From Desulfobacteraceae bacterium (GTDB lineage Bacteria > Desulfobacterota > Desulfobacteria > Desulfobacterales > Desulfobacteraceae): a stretch of DNA of 38,073 bases. The stretch lies in contig JAAEKY010000462.1 in assembly GCA_024227235.1 (NCBI GenBank), positions 1 to 38,073 of the forward strand, read 5' to 3'. Positions 8,771-18,094 of this stretch are shown one piece after another (within the stretch, counting starts at the first letter, position 1; each line of letters begins with the position of its first letter). The position numbers and the translations under genes were made by a program. The notes beneath the pieces are model-generated. The model was not told where the DNA came from. It saw only the letters and a list, made by a program, of their open reading frames with translations, and did not search any database.

Positions 8771-9628
8771 TTAATCTATCGTCCAAACCGCTGTTGCCGT
8801 ATAGCCTTTATGCTGCCGTACAATGCGATTATTCTTTGAAATATCTCTCAGATAAGACAGAATAATATTTTTCAGTTCATCATCGGATGTATCACTTACC
8901 TTTTGGAAAAAAGCCATTTGATTATCGAATTCTTCCTGGATAGTGACATTTTGTTCCCATTGAATAGTATCGAATGTAATTTCAGGGAAAAACCCCATGG
9001 AAAATATTAGATTGATTTTATAAAAAATACTCTGGGGTTTGTCCGTTAAGGGCGTTCCGACTATTTTTTCCCATAGAACAGACAGTACCGGATGATTTCT
9101 TTTTGCCGCCCATCCCCTCATGGCGCACCCTTTTTTTGAGCACCGCATCATTTTAAAAAATGATTCCGGCGTTGCAACGCCCGGGGACATAAATGCAATC
9201 ACCAGATCAAACTTTTTTCCCCATCCTTTTTCTTTAATATCTAATTGATGCCAGTCTTCACATAGGAGGGTAATATTCTTTTCAACTTCCGGCGTGATAT
9301 CCTGTCTGAATCTTTTTAACATTCCGTTGGAAAAATCAAGCGCTGTCACCTTTGCACCGTGACGAGCCATTTCTATGGCATGCATTCCCGTACCACATCC
9401 AATATCAAGGACCTGCATACCATCAAATAAAAGATTACTTTGCTTTAAAAAATCTATGGTTTTTTCAAGGCGCCGGTTCCTAACTTCTGTTTCATTCAGA
9501 TTATAGGTACTTGCCGCCTTGTCCCAATATTCAGGTGTGGAAAAGCCTTTGTGGACACTATATGTATCCCCTTTTTTATCATTTCCCCACTCTTTGATCC
9601 AAAACTCTTTATTAAATATATTTTCCAT
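8771..9628 (-). CDS. Class I SAM-dependent methyltransferase
   Basis: 285 residues with the SAM-binding motif VLDIGCGTG (residues 73-81) and the following acidic position in VTALDFSNGML. The post-I region FDLVIAFMSPGV is consistent with the small-molecule or protein methyltransferase superfamily. The substrate is unknown. It starts 10 bases after the RND pump gene ends and lacks a clear Shine-Dalgarno, so it is probably the last gene of the efflux operon. A link to detoxification is possible but is only inference from position. Confidence 0.8.
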   Translation of the reverse strand: MENIFNKEFWIKEWGNDKKGDTYSVHKGFSTPEYWDKAASTYNLNETEVRNRRLEKTIDFLKQSNLLFDGMQVLDIGCGTGMHAIEMARHGAKVTALDFSNGMLKRFRQDITPEVEKNITLLCEDWHQLDIKEKGWGKKFDLVIAFMSPGVATPESFFKMMRCSKKGCAMRGWAAKRNHPVLSVLWEKIVGTPLTDKPQSIFYKINLIFSMGFFPEITFDTIQWEQNVTIQEEFDNQMAFFQKVSDTSDDELKNIILSYLRDISKNNRIVRQHKGYTATAVWTID

Positions 9629-9638
9629 TTTATATCAT

Positions 9639-12600
9639 TTAAAACTTTCTTGCCGTCTCGGAAACAGAGGGAGGTATTTCAATTGATACGTCCTCGTCAT
9701 CCCGGGCAATAAAAACATTGGTAATATCTTTAATAACCAAATATAATGCTGGCACAAACACAAGGGTTAACATTGTGGCTGCTATCAAACCATAGCTGAT
9801 ACTCACTGCCATCGGGATGAGGAACTGGGCTTGAAAACTAGTTTCCAACATAAGCGGGAAAAGCCCTGCAACTGTGGTAACTGAGGTTAAAAGTACGGGT
9901 CTGAATCTGTCTTGCCCTGCTTCAATGATCGCATCATATGCGTTTATGCCTGATCTGATTTTGGAATTGATAAAATCAATAATAATCAAAGAATCATTCA
10001 CCACAATTCCAGATAATGCCACAATTCCGAATATACTGAACATGGTCAGTTCAATATCCTTGATATAGTGCCCAAGAACAGCCCCGATAAGGCCAAAAGG
10101 AATTGCTGTCATGATGATCACAGGCTGGATATAAGACTTGAACTGACTGGCCAGCAATAAAAACATGATCATGGCAGCAAGAGAAAAACCGACCTTAAGG
10201 CTGTCCATCATATCTTTGGTTCTTTTGGCCTGGCCTTCCAGGTCATAGGTTACACCTGGAAATCGAGTAACCATCGTCTCTAAAAACTCCTCTTTCAAAT
10301 TTTTTACAATATTCTGAGCATTCGCAATATTTTCATTAATGTCTGAAATAACGGTAATTGTCCTTCTTCTATCAACCCTTTGAATGCTTGAATACCCTCT
10401 TTCCACTTCAATATCTGCAACCTGATTTAATGGTATTTCTCTACCGTCTTTCGTCCGAATACGAAGTTCATCGATACTGGCTTCTGATTCTCGTTCTTTT
10501 TTAGAGTATCTTACCATGACTTTGATATCATGTTTACCCCTTTGAATTTTTAAGGCTTCGTCTCCATAATAGGCCTGCCTGATCTGGGTGGCAATATCCG
10601 CCATGGTAATGCCTAGAGATCCTGCACCTTTTTTAATGTGGATCTGCATCTCCATTTTACCCGGCCTGAAATTATCCGTAATATCAAAGGTCCCAGGAAA
10701 ACGGGCGATTTCATCTTTTAATTCATCAGCTGCCCGCTGCAATTGATCAAGGTCATCCCCTGCCAATTGAATCTCTATAGGATTTCCTCCCGGGCCCCCT
10801 TGTATAATAGAAAAAGTCAGCTGTTCTGCCCCGATAACATCTCCTGTGAGTTCCCTCCATTTGGCCGTGACTTCAGGAGCGGGTATTCCAGGCCGCATGG
10901 ATGAGGGTACAATCTCTATCCATGCTTCCCCGCAATGACCGCCAAAAACCTGTGGTTTCCAGTCTCGCCTTGGGATAATCCCAACCTGTGAAAAATTATT
11001 GACAATTAAATCTTTACCGCCAACAACCCTGTCACGAAAAAATTCATTAAGCTCAAATGCGCCTTTTTCTATTTGCTTTATCGTTTTCTCACTCGTTTCA
11101 AAAGGGGTTCCCAATGGATAAATAATTTCAGAAATAATCCAATTACTATCTGTTTTTCCAAACAGGAGAAACGGCACGTGGCCACCGGCCAGTAACCCCA
11201 TACTGGCTATTAATACGCCAAACCCTATGGCAAGTGTAAAATATCGATTCCTTACGCAATATTTTAAAACAGGCGTATAGATTGAATGAATAAAAAACAT
11301 TAAGGCTTTATCAATTTTATTTCGAAGCCAGGCATGGGCATCTGAAATATCTTTTTTTAACCATTCCAGCCAGAAAAAACAGATCCTGTAAATCAAACTT
11401 TTATTTTTTTTCGGCGGTGTAAGTGCGTGGTTTAGATGAGCGGGTAAAATTATAAATGCCTCGACCAAAGAAAATGCAAGGATACAGATGACTGCCTGGG
11501 GCATAATAGCGATAAATTTGCCTATTAATCCTGTAATATGCATGATGGGCGTAAACGCAACAATGGTTGTGGTGACGGCCATTACAACCGGACCGCCGAT
11601 TTGAGCCACTCCGTCTACAACCGCCTGTTTTGGGGATTTACCGGATGTATAATGGGTATAGACATTTTCCCCCACAATAATGGCATCATCCACAAGAATT
11701 CCAAGGGTCATAATAAATCCAAACATGGATAGCATATTAATGGAGGCACCAAAATAATTCAAAATGATAAAAGCCCCCATAAAGGATATGGGAATACCTG
11801 CAGCGACCCAAAATGCCAGTCCTAGGTTTAGAAAAAGCGCCAAAACAATAAAAACCAGTAAGATGCCTTGAATCCCATTTGTTAACAACAGATCAATTCT
11901 TTCCTGGACCATTTCTGCCATATCAAACCAATACCCTAAAGTAATTCCCTGGGGCATGGTATCTTTATGTGTTCGGATGTACTCCTTTACTGCCTTGGTA
12001 ATGGCAATATTATCCTGGCTGTCCGTCCGTTTGACTATGACAAGAGCGGCGGGTTTTCCATTAAACCTTGCCTTAACATCTCTATCCTCAAATCCATCTA
12101 ATATTGTGGCCACGTCACTAAGCCGTATCGTTGTACCATCTTCTTTTGTAAGTATTGGAATCCGTCCAAATCCTTCTCCTGTATACCGTTTTCCTTTGGC
12201 TCGAACTAAAAATTCGCCTCCTTTTGTTTTAATTTTACCGCCAGGCAGATCAACGCTCCCTGTTTTTACAGCTGCAGAAACTTGATCAAAAGAAAGATTA
12301 TATCGCCTCAAATTTTCTTCGGTGACTTCTATGGAAATTTCATAGTCTCTGACACCAATTAGATTGGCTAGAGATATGGCATCATATTCAACCAGCTCAT
12401 CTCTTATTTTTTCGGCTGTATCACGGAGCAACTTTTCATCCACATCACCATAAATTGCCAGATATATAGCCGGGTCATTGTTTCTTATCTCTGTCACAAC
12501 CGGATCTTCTGCTTCTTCAGGGAATGAATCAATCTGATCTATTTCTGTTTTAATCTCATCAACTTTTTCCGTGATATCAATCCCGGCTTCCATTTCCAAA

Positions 12601-12878
12601 AAAACGTCTCCATATCCTTCGACAGCTGTTGAGTAAACTTTTTTTACACCTTCAAGACTTTTGAGCCGCTCTTCTATTTTGATACAGATCCCTTCTTCTG
12701 CCTCTTCAGGAGAGGCACCAGGATAGCGAACCCCGATATCAATCATATCAAGGGAAAATTGTGGAAACATTTCCCGTCTCATGTTTAGCGAGATATATAA
12801 GCCTGCAACAATAATGAAGACCATGATCAGGTTCACTGACACCCTGTGCTCTACTGACCATTTACCTAGTGCTTTCAT
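9639..12878 (-). CDS. RND efflux pump, inner-membrane transporter (HAE1/AcrB type)
   Basis: A 1079-residue proton-driven efflux pump with 12 expected membrane helices and two large periplasmic loops. The N terminus (MKALGKWSVEHRVSVNLIMV) starts helix 1. GASPEEAEEGICIKIEERL is the usual first porter-domain segment. LGILVDDAIIVGENV carries the helix-4 aspartate pair used for proton relay, and the second half repeats the pattern (GIVALSGIVVNDSLIIIDFIN). It follows its adaptor by 3 bases. No outer-membrane factor gene is present in the window, so a TolC-like partner must be encoded elsewhere. The substrate cannot be predicted. Confidence 0.94.
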   Translation of the reverse strand: MKALGKWSVEHRVSVNLIMVFIIVAGLYISLNMRREMFPQFSLDMIDIGVRYPGASPEEAEEGICIKIEERLKSLEGVKKVYSTAVEGYGDVFLEMEAGIDITEKVDEIKTEIDQIDSFPEEAEDPVVTEIRNNDPAIYLAIYGDVDEKLLRDTAEKIRDELVEYDAISLANLIGVRDYEISIEVTEENLRRYNLSFDQVSAAVKTGSVDLPGGKIKTKGGEFLVRAKGKRYTGEGFGRIPILTKEDGTTIRLSDVATILDGFEDRDVKARFNGKPAALVIVKRTDSQDNIAITKAVKEYIRTHKDTMPQGITLGYWFDMAEMVQERIDLLLTNGIQGILLVFIVLALFLNLGLAFWVAAGIPISFMGAFIILNYFGASINMLSMFGFIMTLGILVDDAIIVGENVYTHYTSGKSPKQAVVDGVAQIGGPVVMAVTTTIVAFTPIMHITGLIGKFIAIMPQAVICILAFSLVEAFIILPAHLNHALTPPKKNKSLIYRICFFWLEWLKKDISDAHAWLRNKIDKALMFFIHSIYTPVLKYCVRNRYFTLAIGFGVLIASMGLLAGGHVPFLLFGKTDSNWIISEIIYPLGTPFETSEKTIKQIEKGAFELNEFFRDRVVGGKDLIVNNFSQVGIIPRRDWKPQVFGGHCGEAWIEIVPSSMRPGIPAPEVTAKWRELTGDVIGAEQLTFSIIQGGPGGNPIEIQLAGDDLDQLQRAADELKDEIARFPGTFDITDNFRPGKMEMQIHIKKGAGSLGITMADIATQIRQAYYGDEALKIQRGKHDIKVMVRYSKKERESEASIDELRIRTKDGREIPLNQVADIEVERGYSSIQRVDRRRTITVISDINENIANAQNIVKNLKEEFLETMVTRFPGVTYDLEGQAKRTKDMMDSLKVGFSLAAMIMFLLLASQFKSYIQPVIIMTAIPFGLIGAVLGHYIKDIELTMFSIFGIVALSGIVVNDSLIIIDFINSKIRSGINAYDAIIEAGQDRFRPVLLTSVTTVAGLFPLMLETSFQAQFLIPMAVSISYGLIAATMLTLVFVPALYLVIKDITNVFIARDDEDVSIEIPPSVSETARKF

Positions 12879-12881
12879 CTT

Positions 12882-14183
12882 TTAATTCCCATTTATTATG
12901 ATCGTAAGTTCCATGCCTTCCAGAGCGCCCGGTAATGGCGAGGAAATAATTTTATCGCCCGGGTTTAGCCCAGCGTTAATATAAATTTCTTCCTCAAATT
13001 TTCTAAAGACATTTACTTTCTTCATTTTCAAATGATTATCATTGGCAATAAAAAGGACCTCGCCGTGCTTTAATAAATATCGTGGCAAAACAAAAATATT
13101 TTTATAGGTCTCTCCGATGATATTACATTTCACAAAAGTACCGGGTTTTAAATCAAATATTCCTTTTATTTTTTTGTCAGAATTTAAAATCTCAAGCGTC
13201 ATGGGAAGTGTTCGAGTCTTTTCATCAATTTTAGCTTTAATCCTTGCCACTTTTGCATCCCAGGAATAGGATTTCACACTGTCAAGATTGGCAACCATCA
13301 CTTTTGCTTTTGGTGTTATCCCGTTTTCAAAAAAAGCTTCGATCCATTTCATTTTTTCTAAAGGAATTCTGACATCCACATCCAGACCCTCTTCCTGGTA
13401 TATCGACCCTAGGATCTGGCCGGGATTAATGTATTCACCTTTTTCTGCTAATTTATCTAAAACGAAGCCATTAAACTTGGATCGAATTTGAGTTTTCTTT
13501 AGTGCCAGGTCGGCTTTATCAAAATCAACCTGAGCCATGGCAAGTGCAGCATTCTTCTGATCCATATAGGTATCTGTCATTGAAAGCCTGTTCTCTATAT
13601 TCTGCAAAGCAATCTTCGCCTGTAAATACTGCTGTTCTGCTTTATCAAGACTATTTTTTGAAGCAAACTGGTTTTCAGTCAATTTTTTAATTCTTTTAAA
13701 TTCTTTTTGTGTTAATTCTACATTGGCTTTTGATAATTCAATATCATTTTTAAGGTTTTCAATATCCTGATTTAAATTATCGATATCTGTTTTGGCCTGC
13801 CGGATTCTTACCTGGCTTGTCTGTCTATCCAGTTTATAGGATCGTTGATCCAGCCGAACCAGGACGTTTCCTTTTTTAATCTTTCCCCCCTCAATAAACG
13901 ACGGATGGATATACTCTATTCTTCCAGGCACTTCTACAGCAATCTTTACCAACCTTCTGGGTTTGACCGTACCATATGCCTCAACCGTCATAATTTTTGA
14001 AACAGGGTTTGCAATAATAACTTTCACACTTGGATGCGTTTTAACGATTTCTTTTTTCTCGGGTTCTTTTTTTAAAGATATTAGTAATTGTGCTACGCCA
14101 ACAGCAACGCCCAAAACAATTATAACTCTCAACACCCTGAATAGAAAAAAACCAAGGCTTTTCTTATTTGATGAATTTTCCAT
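12882..14183 (-). CDS. RND periplasmic adaptor (membrane fusion protein)
   Basis: 433 residues from the ATG at 14183. The frame also runs up to a TTG at 14216, but the AAGGAG sits inside that extension. The Shine-Dalgarno to ATG spacing is long (13 bases), so a rare start nearer to it is not excluded. An N-terminal membrane anchor (VLRVIIVLGVAVGVAQLLI) is followed by a lipoyl-like half, a long alpha-helical hairpin (TSQVRIRQAKTDIDNL to MAQVDFDKADLALK), the second lipoyl half (FNGFVLDKLAEKGEYINPGQ) and a beta-barrel/membrane-proximal part. It links the RND pump to an outer-membrane channel and is first in the operon with the pump and the methyltransferase. Confidence 0.93.
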   Translation of the reverse strand: MENSSNKKSLGFFLFRVLRVIIVLGVAVGVAQLLISLKKEPEKKEIVKTHPSVKVIIANPVSKIMTVEAYGTVKPRRLVKIAVEVPGRIEYIHPSFIEGGKIKKGNVLVRLDQRSYKLDRQTSQVRIRQAKTDIDNLNQDIENLKNDIELSKANVELTQKEFKRIKKLTENQFASKNSLDKAEQQYLQAKIALQNIENRLSMTDTYMDQKNAALAMAQVDFDKADLALKKTQIRSKFNGFVLDKLAEKGEYINPGQILGSIYQEEGLDVDVRIPLEKMKWIEAFFENGITPKAKVMVANLDSVKSYSWDAKVARIKAKIDEKTRTLPMTLEILNSDKKIKGIFDLKPGTFVKCNIIGETYKNIFVLPRYLLKHGEVLFIANDNHLKMKKVNVFRKFEEEIYINAGLNPGDKIISSPLPGALEGMELTIIINGN

Positions 14184-14652
14184 AATTGATCTTATTCTCC
14201 TTGCTGATATCAACAAATAGATAATAGTAATCCATTTGATTCTTTTTATATACTAAGATCCTGTATTTGAAAAGATATTAGGATGTAAAAAAATGTAAAA
14301 AAATGAATACATTCCATAACTTTTTTGAAACAAATTGCAATATATTATTTATCAAAAACCTTTTGAATTGTGATTGTGATTTTTAACATGACTATTAATA
14401 GCAAACCAAAACACTTGCGCACCTTAAGAAAATAGTACAAATAAGAATCTATCAATTTAGGAATAGAAATTAAATTAGTGACCAAAAATCAGCAGATATT
14501 TTTGTCGTATTCAAGGCATGATGGGGAAGTATAAAGAGCTATGTGACCGACGAGAGACACAGAAGACAGCAAAAAAAGCAATAATTATGTTGAACTTATT
14601 TAATGTACGTTCCTTAGTTTAATAAAGAATGGTTGCCCGAGGATAATACTAT
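14184..14652. other. Intergenic region between efflux operon and yebG
   Basis: About 470 bases without a credible gene. It contains a short tandem repeat, TGTAAAAAAA twice, at about 14285-14304. The stretch from about 14480 to 14600 is less AT-rich than its surroundings and holds a 33-codon frame from ATG 14522 without a ribosome site. It may be a decayed repeat, but I could not identify it. Confidence 0.45.
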
Positions 14653-14952
14653 TTATTTCTTTGTTTTTGCCTTTTTGGGCTTACTCTCTTTTTGGCCAGT
14701 CTTTTTTGCAACTTTTTTTGCTGGTTTGGTTCCCCTTAATATGGGTAAGACTTTGTCTCGATTCTGAGCTAACAATAAAGAGATATCCTCAAGCTGATTT
14801 TCATTGAGCTTGATTTTTGAGCTTTCCAGGAATTCAAACAAATTGTCGGCAATATCAAGCATCTTATCATAGGCGTCTGCTTCTTTTTTTGTCGCAAATG
14901 TCATCTTTTCCTCTCCATTCCTGACAACAATATATTTTACGATTACAGCCAT
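14653..14952 (-). CDS. yebG: YebG family protein
   Basis: 99 residues. The first 45 residues (MAVIVKYIVVRNGEEKM, then KKEADAYDKMLDIADNL) closely follow E. coli YebG, a small DNA-damage-inducible protein of unknown biochemical role. The remainder is helical and ends in a strongly basic Lys-rich tail (KPAKKVAKKTGQKESKPKK), which could bind nucleic acid. The start has a good Shine-Dalgarno (AAGGAG). In E. coli yebG is under LexA control. No CTGT-N8-ACAG box is visible here, but LexA sites differ in Desulfobacterota. Confidence 0.88.
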   Translation of the reverse strand: MAVIVKYIVVRNGEEKMTFATKKEADAYDKMLDIADNLFEFLESSKIKLNENQLEDISLLLAQNRDKVLPILRGTKPAKKVAKKTGQKESKPKKAKTKK

Positions 14953-15044
14953 TTCTTCTCCTTGGAGTAATATTTTTTTTATAGTTTTAGTATAAAAAAG
15001 AAGTCAGGTAAAGGGTTTTCCTTTAAGATATTGACAAACTTCAT

Positions 15045-16334
15045 TTAACGGCCTTCTTCTAATTCTTCATTGGTCGCATTCCATGGCGCTATTTTAAAAA
15101 GAATCAACATTCCCGGGATAGCGAATACGGCACACGAGTAATAAAAAATATCCCACCCCAAATATTTTGCCATAAACCCTGTAGCTGCGGCTGCAAAAAC
15201 ACCCGGAACAGCCATCAAACTTGTCAGTAATGCATATTGAGTTGCTGTAAATCGCTTATTTGTCTGGATGGCCATATAGGTGGCATAGGCTGCCTGCCCC
15301 AAACCTGTGGCAAAAAATTCGAATGCGACGATACAACCCAATAGTGCCTGACTGTAATTCATCCAAAAACTTGATCCGTGATCGATCATATTTAGCACTG
15401 CAAAAAAGGCAGTGGAAATTGCCTGAAGCAGGCCGAAAATATAAAGGGACTTTGCTATACCCAGGCGAATCATAATTGATCCGCCGACAAGGACGCCTCC
15501 AAAAAGCCCAAACATACCGACACCCTTTACAATGACAAAATATTGAGCCTTGGTAAATCCCAATTGAACAATATAAGGAATCGTCATTGTGCTGGCCATA
15601 TTATCACCGATTTTATACAACAGAATAAATAGTAGAACCATTAGGGCACTATGCCTTTGAAAAAATTCCACAAAGGGCTCAATAACAGCTGCTTTGAGAT
15701 TTGCCGGAGGAGGATCATCAACAACGGGCTCAGGAACCAAAAGATTCGTAATGACACCGACACTCATAACACCGGTCAACATTAAAAAAATTGTTGACCA
15801 CGAAAAGTTGTAATCTGCCAAGACCGAAAGCCCAATTGAAACAAATGTACCTAAACGCCATGCATTCATCCAGACACCCGTGCCAAACCCCAACTCATTG
15901 CTTGTCAAATATTCACGTCTGAATGCATCTAGTGCAATATCCTGACTGGCTCCAAAAAAATTTACACAAAGGGCAAAAACGGCAATCCACAGAAGGGATT
16001 GTTGAGGATCGAATTGCCCAAGCAGAGCAATCGTAATCATTAAGCCAATTTGGGAGATGAGAATCCACCCCCTCCTTCGGCCAAGAAACGGTGGCACAAA
16101 TCCATCCATCATTGGAGACCAAACAAATTTTAATGAATAGGGCATACTAACCAATGCGAATAAGCCTATTGTACCGATATCCACATTGGCATCCATCATC
16201 CAGAATTTTAAAACATCCTTGATAATATAAAAAGGAAATCCAGATGAGAATCCAAAAAAAAACATGACTATCATTTTCCATGACATCATGACTTTAATTG
16301 TTTGTATAAAAGAAGGTTTAGACGATTGTGTCAT
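15045..16334 (-). CDS. AmpG-like major facilitator superfamily permease
   Basis: A 429-residue polytopic membrane protein with 12 likely helices. The N-terminal segments FFFGFSSGFPFYIIKDVLKFWM, YSLKFVWSPMMDGF and the basic loop GRRRGW match the AmpG/muropeptide-permease branch of the MFS. Such permeases import cell-wall muropeptides for recycling, though related delta members may have other substrates. It lies 33 bases after the hydrolase gene at 16368-17207 on the same strand, with a weak ribosome site. No other peptidoglycan-recycling gene is adjacent, so the assignment rests on family resemblance. Confidence 0.78.
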   Translation of the reverse strand: MTQSSKPSFIQTIKVMMSWKMIVMFFFGFSSGFPFYIIKDVLKFWMMDANVDIGTIGLFALVSMPYSLKFVWSPMMDGFVPPFLGRRRGWILISQIGLMITIALLGQFDPQQSLLWIAVFALCVNFFGASQDIALDAFRREYLTSNELGFGTGVWMNAWRLGTFVSIGLSVLADYNFSWSTIFLMLTGVMSVGVITNLLVPEPVVDDPPPANLKAAVIEPFVEFFQRHSALMVLLFILLYKIGDNMASTMTIPYIVQLGFTKAQYFVIVKGVGMFGLFGGVLVGGSIMIRLGIAKSLYIFGLLQAISTAFFAVLNMIDHGSSFWMNYSQALLGCIVAFEFFATGLGQAAYATYMAIQTNKRFTATQYALLTSLMAVPGVFAAAATGFMAKYLGWDIFYYSCAVFAIPGMLILFKIAPWNATNEELEEGR

Positions 16335-16367
16335 AGGATTATTTATAAAATCACTGATCTGGCTTAT

Positions 16368-17207
16368 CTAAAGATGAATGGATAGGTCACAGGAGACTGC
16401 AAAACAATCAAGGGTTGATTTTTTGGCTTTAAGGTTTGCCTGACACTCATCAACAATCTTATCCATCTGTTCATCTGTTCTATCCTGGTTTAAATGGAAC
16501 AGCCCAAGTTTTTTTACCTTGGCTTTTACTGCCAGATCCAGAACATCTTCAATCGAAGAGTGGCCCCAGCTAACCTTTCGTACATACTCTTCTTTGGTGT
16601 ATTCTCCATCATGAAATAAAAGATCTGCGTTTTGTGAAAAATCCAAATATTCATCAAATCCTTTTCCCTCAAGATGTCTATATCCAAGTTCATTATCTGT
16701 TAAAAATACAAAAGATTTATCATCTTCTACAAATTTATATCCCAGTCCGCCGCCTGAATGGCTTATTGGAATGGTTTCAACCTTGATAGATCCAATCATA
16801 AATGTACCATTCAATGCACTTTCAAAACGCAAATCTGCATTTAAATCATTCAACCCAATTGGGAAGAACGGCTTTTTCATAACTTCGTTCAAAATATTTT
16901 TTGTACGGATGCCTGAAAATTCTCTATCCTGGATAATCATCTTTACTTTACTGAAAAGCAATGGCCTGAAAAAAGAGATTCCCTGAATATGATCCCAGTG
17001 GGAATGGGTAAACAAAAGGTAATACTGGGTAATATCCTTATCAATGAAAGAATTACCTAACCGTCGGATACCAGACCCTGCGTCAACAATAATCGTCTCT
17101 CCTGTTTTCGCAGTAATTTGGATACAGGTCGTATCCCCGCCATACTTTATGTATTGCTTACCTGATACAGATATAGATCCTCTAGAGCCCCAACATTTAA
17201 TATCCAT
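16368..17207 (-). CDS. Metallo-beta-lactamase-fold hydrolase
   Basis: 279 residues, cytoplasmic. It begins MDIKCWGSRGS and has VDAGSGIRRLG and the metal motif THSHWDH (67-73), followed by further metal-ligand segments ISHSGGG, FLTDNELGY, FHDGEY and GHSSIED. This pattern fits the phosphodiesterase/RNase Z-like branch of the superfamily and not true beta-lactamases. The substrate is unknown. A good Shine-Dalgarno (AGGAG) precedes the ATG. It is followed by the AmpG-like permease on the same strand, so the two may be co-transcribed. Confidence 0.85.
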   Translation of the reverse strand: MDIKCWGSRGSISVSGKQYIKYGGDTTCIQITAKTGETIIVDAGSGIRRLGNSFIDKDITQYYLLFTHSHWDHIQGISFFRPLLFSKVKMIIQDREFSGIRTKNILNEVMKKPFFPIGLNDLNADLRFESALNGTFMIGSIKVETIPISHSGGGLGYKFVEDDKSFVFLTDNELGYRHLEGKGFDEYLDFSQNADLLFHDGEYTKEEYVRKVSWGHSSIEDVLDLAVKAKVKKLGLFHLNQDRTDEQMDKIVDECQANLKAKKSTLDCFAVSCDLSIHL

Positions 17208-17373
17208 CGTTCTCCTGTATCATAACAAAAAATTATCGTCTACCCAAAAATTTCTTTTCACGATTCGAATCTTCTGACAGGGTTAATGGTGTCGCTGCTT
17301 TCACTTCTTTTTCATACTATTTAAAAGTACTCAATTATAAATCGAAATATAACAATAGTAAATAGGCAATTTA

Positions 17374-17724
17374 TCAACGTTGATAATCTCGAAATCGGGT
17401 ATCTATCGCGCTGATGTTTTCTAACCGAATTAATGCATCAAAATACTCTTTCCCATCTAATTTTTCTAAGTGCACTAAGTGATTCCCTATTTTTTTTACA
17501 ACTCCGGAAAATGTCTTTCCAGAGACAAGTGCAATATAAACCTTTTTACCGACAAGTGATTTTAAATTATCTGCAAAAGAGGCATTAACATTATAACTGA
17601 TTCCCTCAATAGCAACAACTTTAGGCTTGGCATCTGCTTGCGTTGAAAGTAGTGAAAATACAATAAAAAATAAAGATACCATCGTTATTCCGGTAGCACT
17701 TAATATTTTTCCTTTATTCTTCAT
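17374..17724 (-). CDS. Exported small protein with Sm/LSm-like pattern
   Basis: 116 residues from the second ATG at 17724, chosen because AAGGA lies eight bases upstream; the first ATG (17730) is too close. A signal peptide (MKNKGKILSATG, hydrophobic core, STQADAK) precedes a short mature protein. Residues from about LKSLVGKKVYIALVSG through FSGVVKKIGNHLVHLE to DALIRLENISAID resemble the five-strand Sm/LSm (Hfq-like) barrel: a Sm1-like GKxVxxxLxSGxxxxGxV, then a Sm2-like end. The likeness is by eye. An exported Sm-like protein would not act on RNA in the usual way. The function is unknown. Confidence 0.7.
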   Translation of the reverse strand: MKNKGKILSATGITMVSLFFIVFSLLSTQADAKPKVVAIEGISYNVNASFADNLKSLVGKKVYIALVSGKTFSGVVKKIGNHLVHLEKLDGKEYFDALIRLENISAIDTRFRDYQR

Positions 17725-18094
17725 AATCATTTTCCTTTTCGTCTTGACTTATATTTTTTTCAAAATAATTTTCTCTATATCAATGATATATGAATAGATT
17801 ATTATTTTATATAATATATCCTTAAAAATTAATCGACATGCAATTTGAAACTTTGAACCATCGCAATTTAAATTAATACCAGATATTTATGATATGTGTA
17901 AAGAAAAATTCAAGTTACTGGTTTTATCAAAGTTATCACTTTAACCAGTTTGTTAAGTATTTGTAAAAATAGTTAAGGGTAATCAAACTTTTTTATGCTC
18001 ACAGGTTGACAACACTGTTTATTTTGCATAGAAAATTAATGGTATTGAGTAAGCTGAATTAGAAATAATTTTTATAAATAAAGGGGTAGACTAT
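17725..18094. other. Divergent intergenic region
   Basis: About 370 very AT-rich bases between the exported small protein (minus) and the acyl-CoA dehydrogenase (plus). It holds the promoter candidate at 18006-18034. I see no small gene or clear hairpin otherwise. Confidence 0.6.
18006..18034 (+). promoter_or_regulatory. Sigma-70-type promoter for acyl-CoA dehydrogenase
   Basis: TTGACA (18006-18011), a 17-base spacer and TAGAAA (18029-18034). The -35 is perfect and the -10 is poor. The start codon is about 60 bases downstream of the -10. Confidence 0.5.

Noticed and set aside
14522..14623. 33-codon frame MGKYKELCDRR...
   Set aside because: No ribosome site and no support. It is probably part of a decayed non-coding segment.
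16368..17207. Beta-lactamase (next to an AmpG-like gene)
   Set aside because: The metal motif and N terminus fit phosphodiesterase/RNase Z-like hydrolases. There is no signal peptide, so resistance is not supported.
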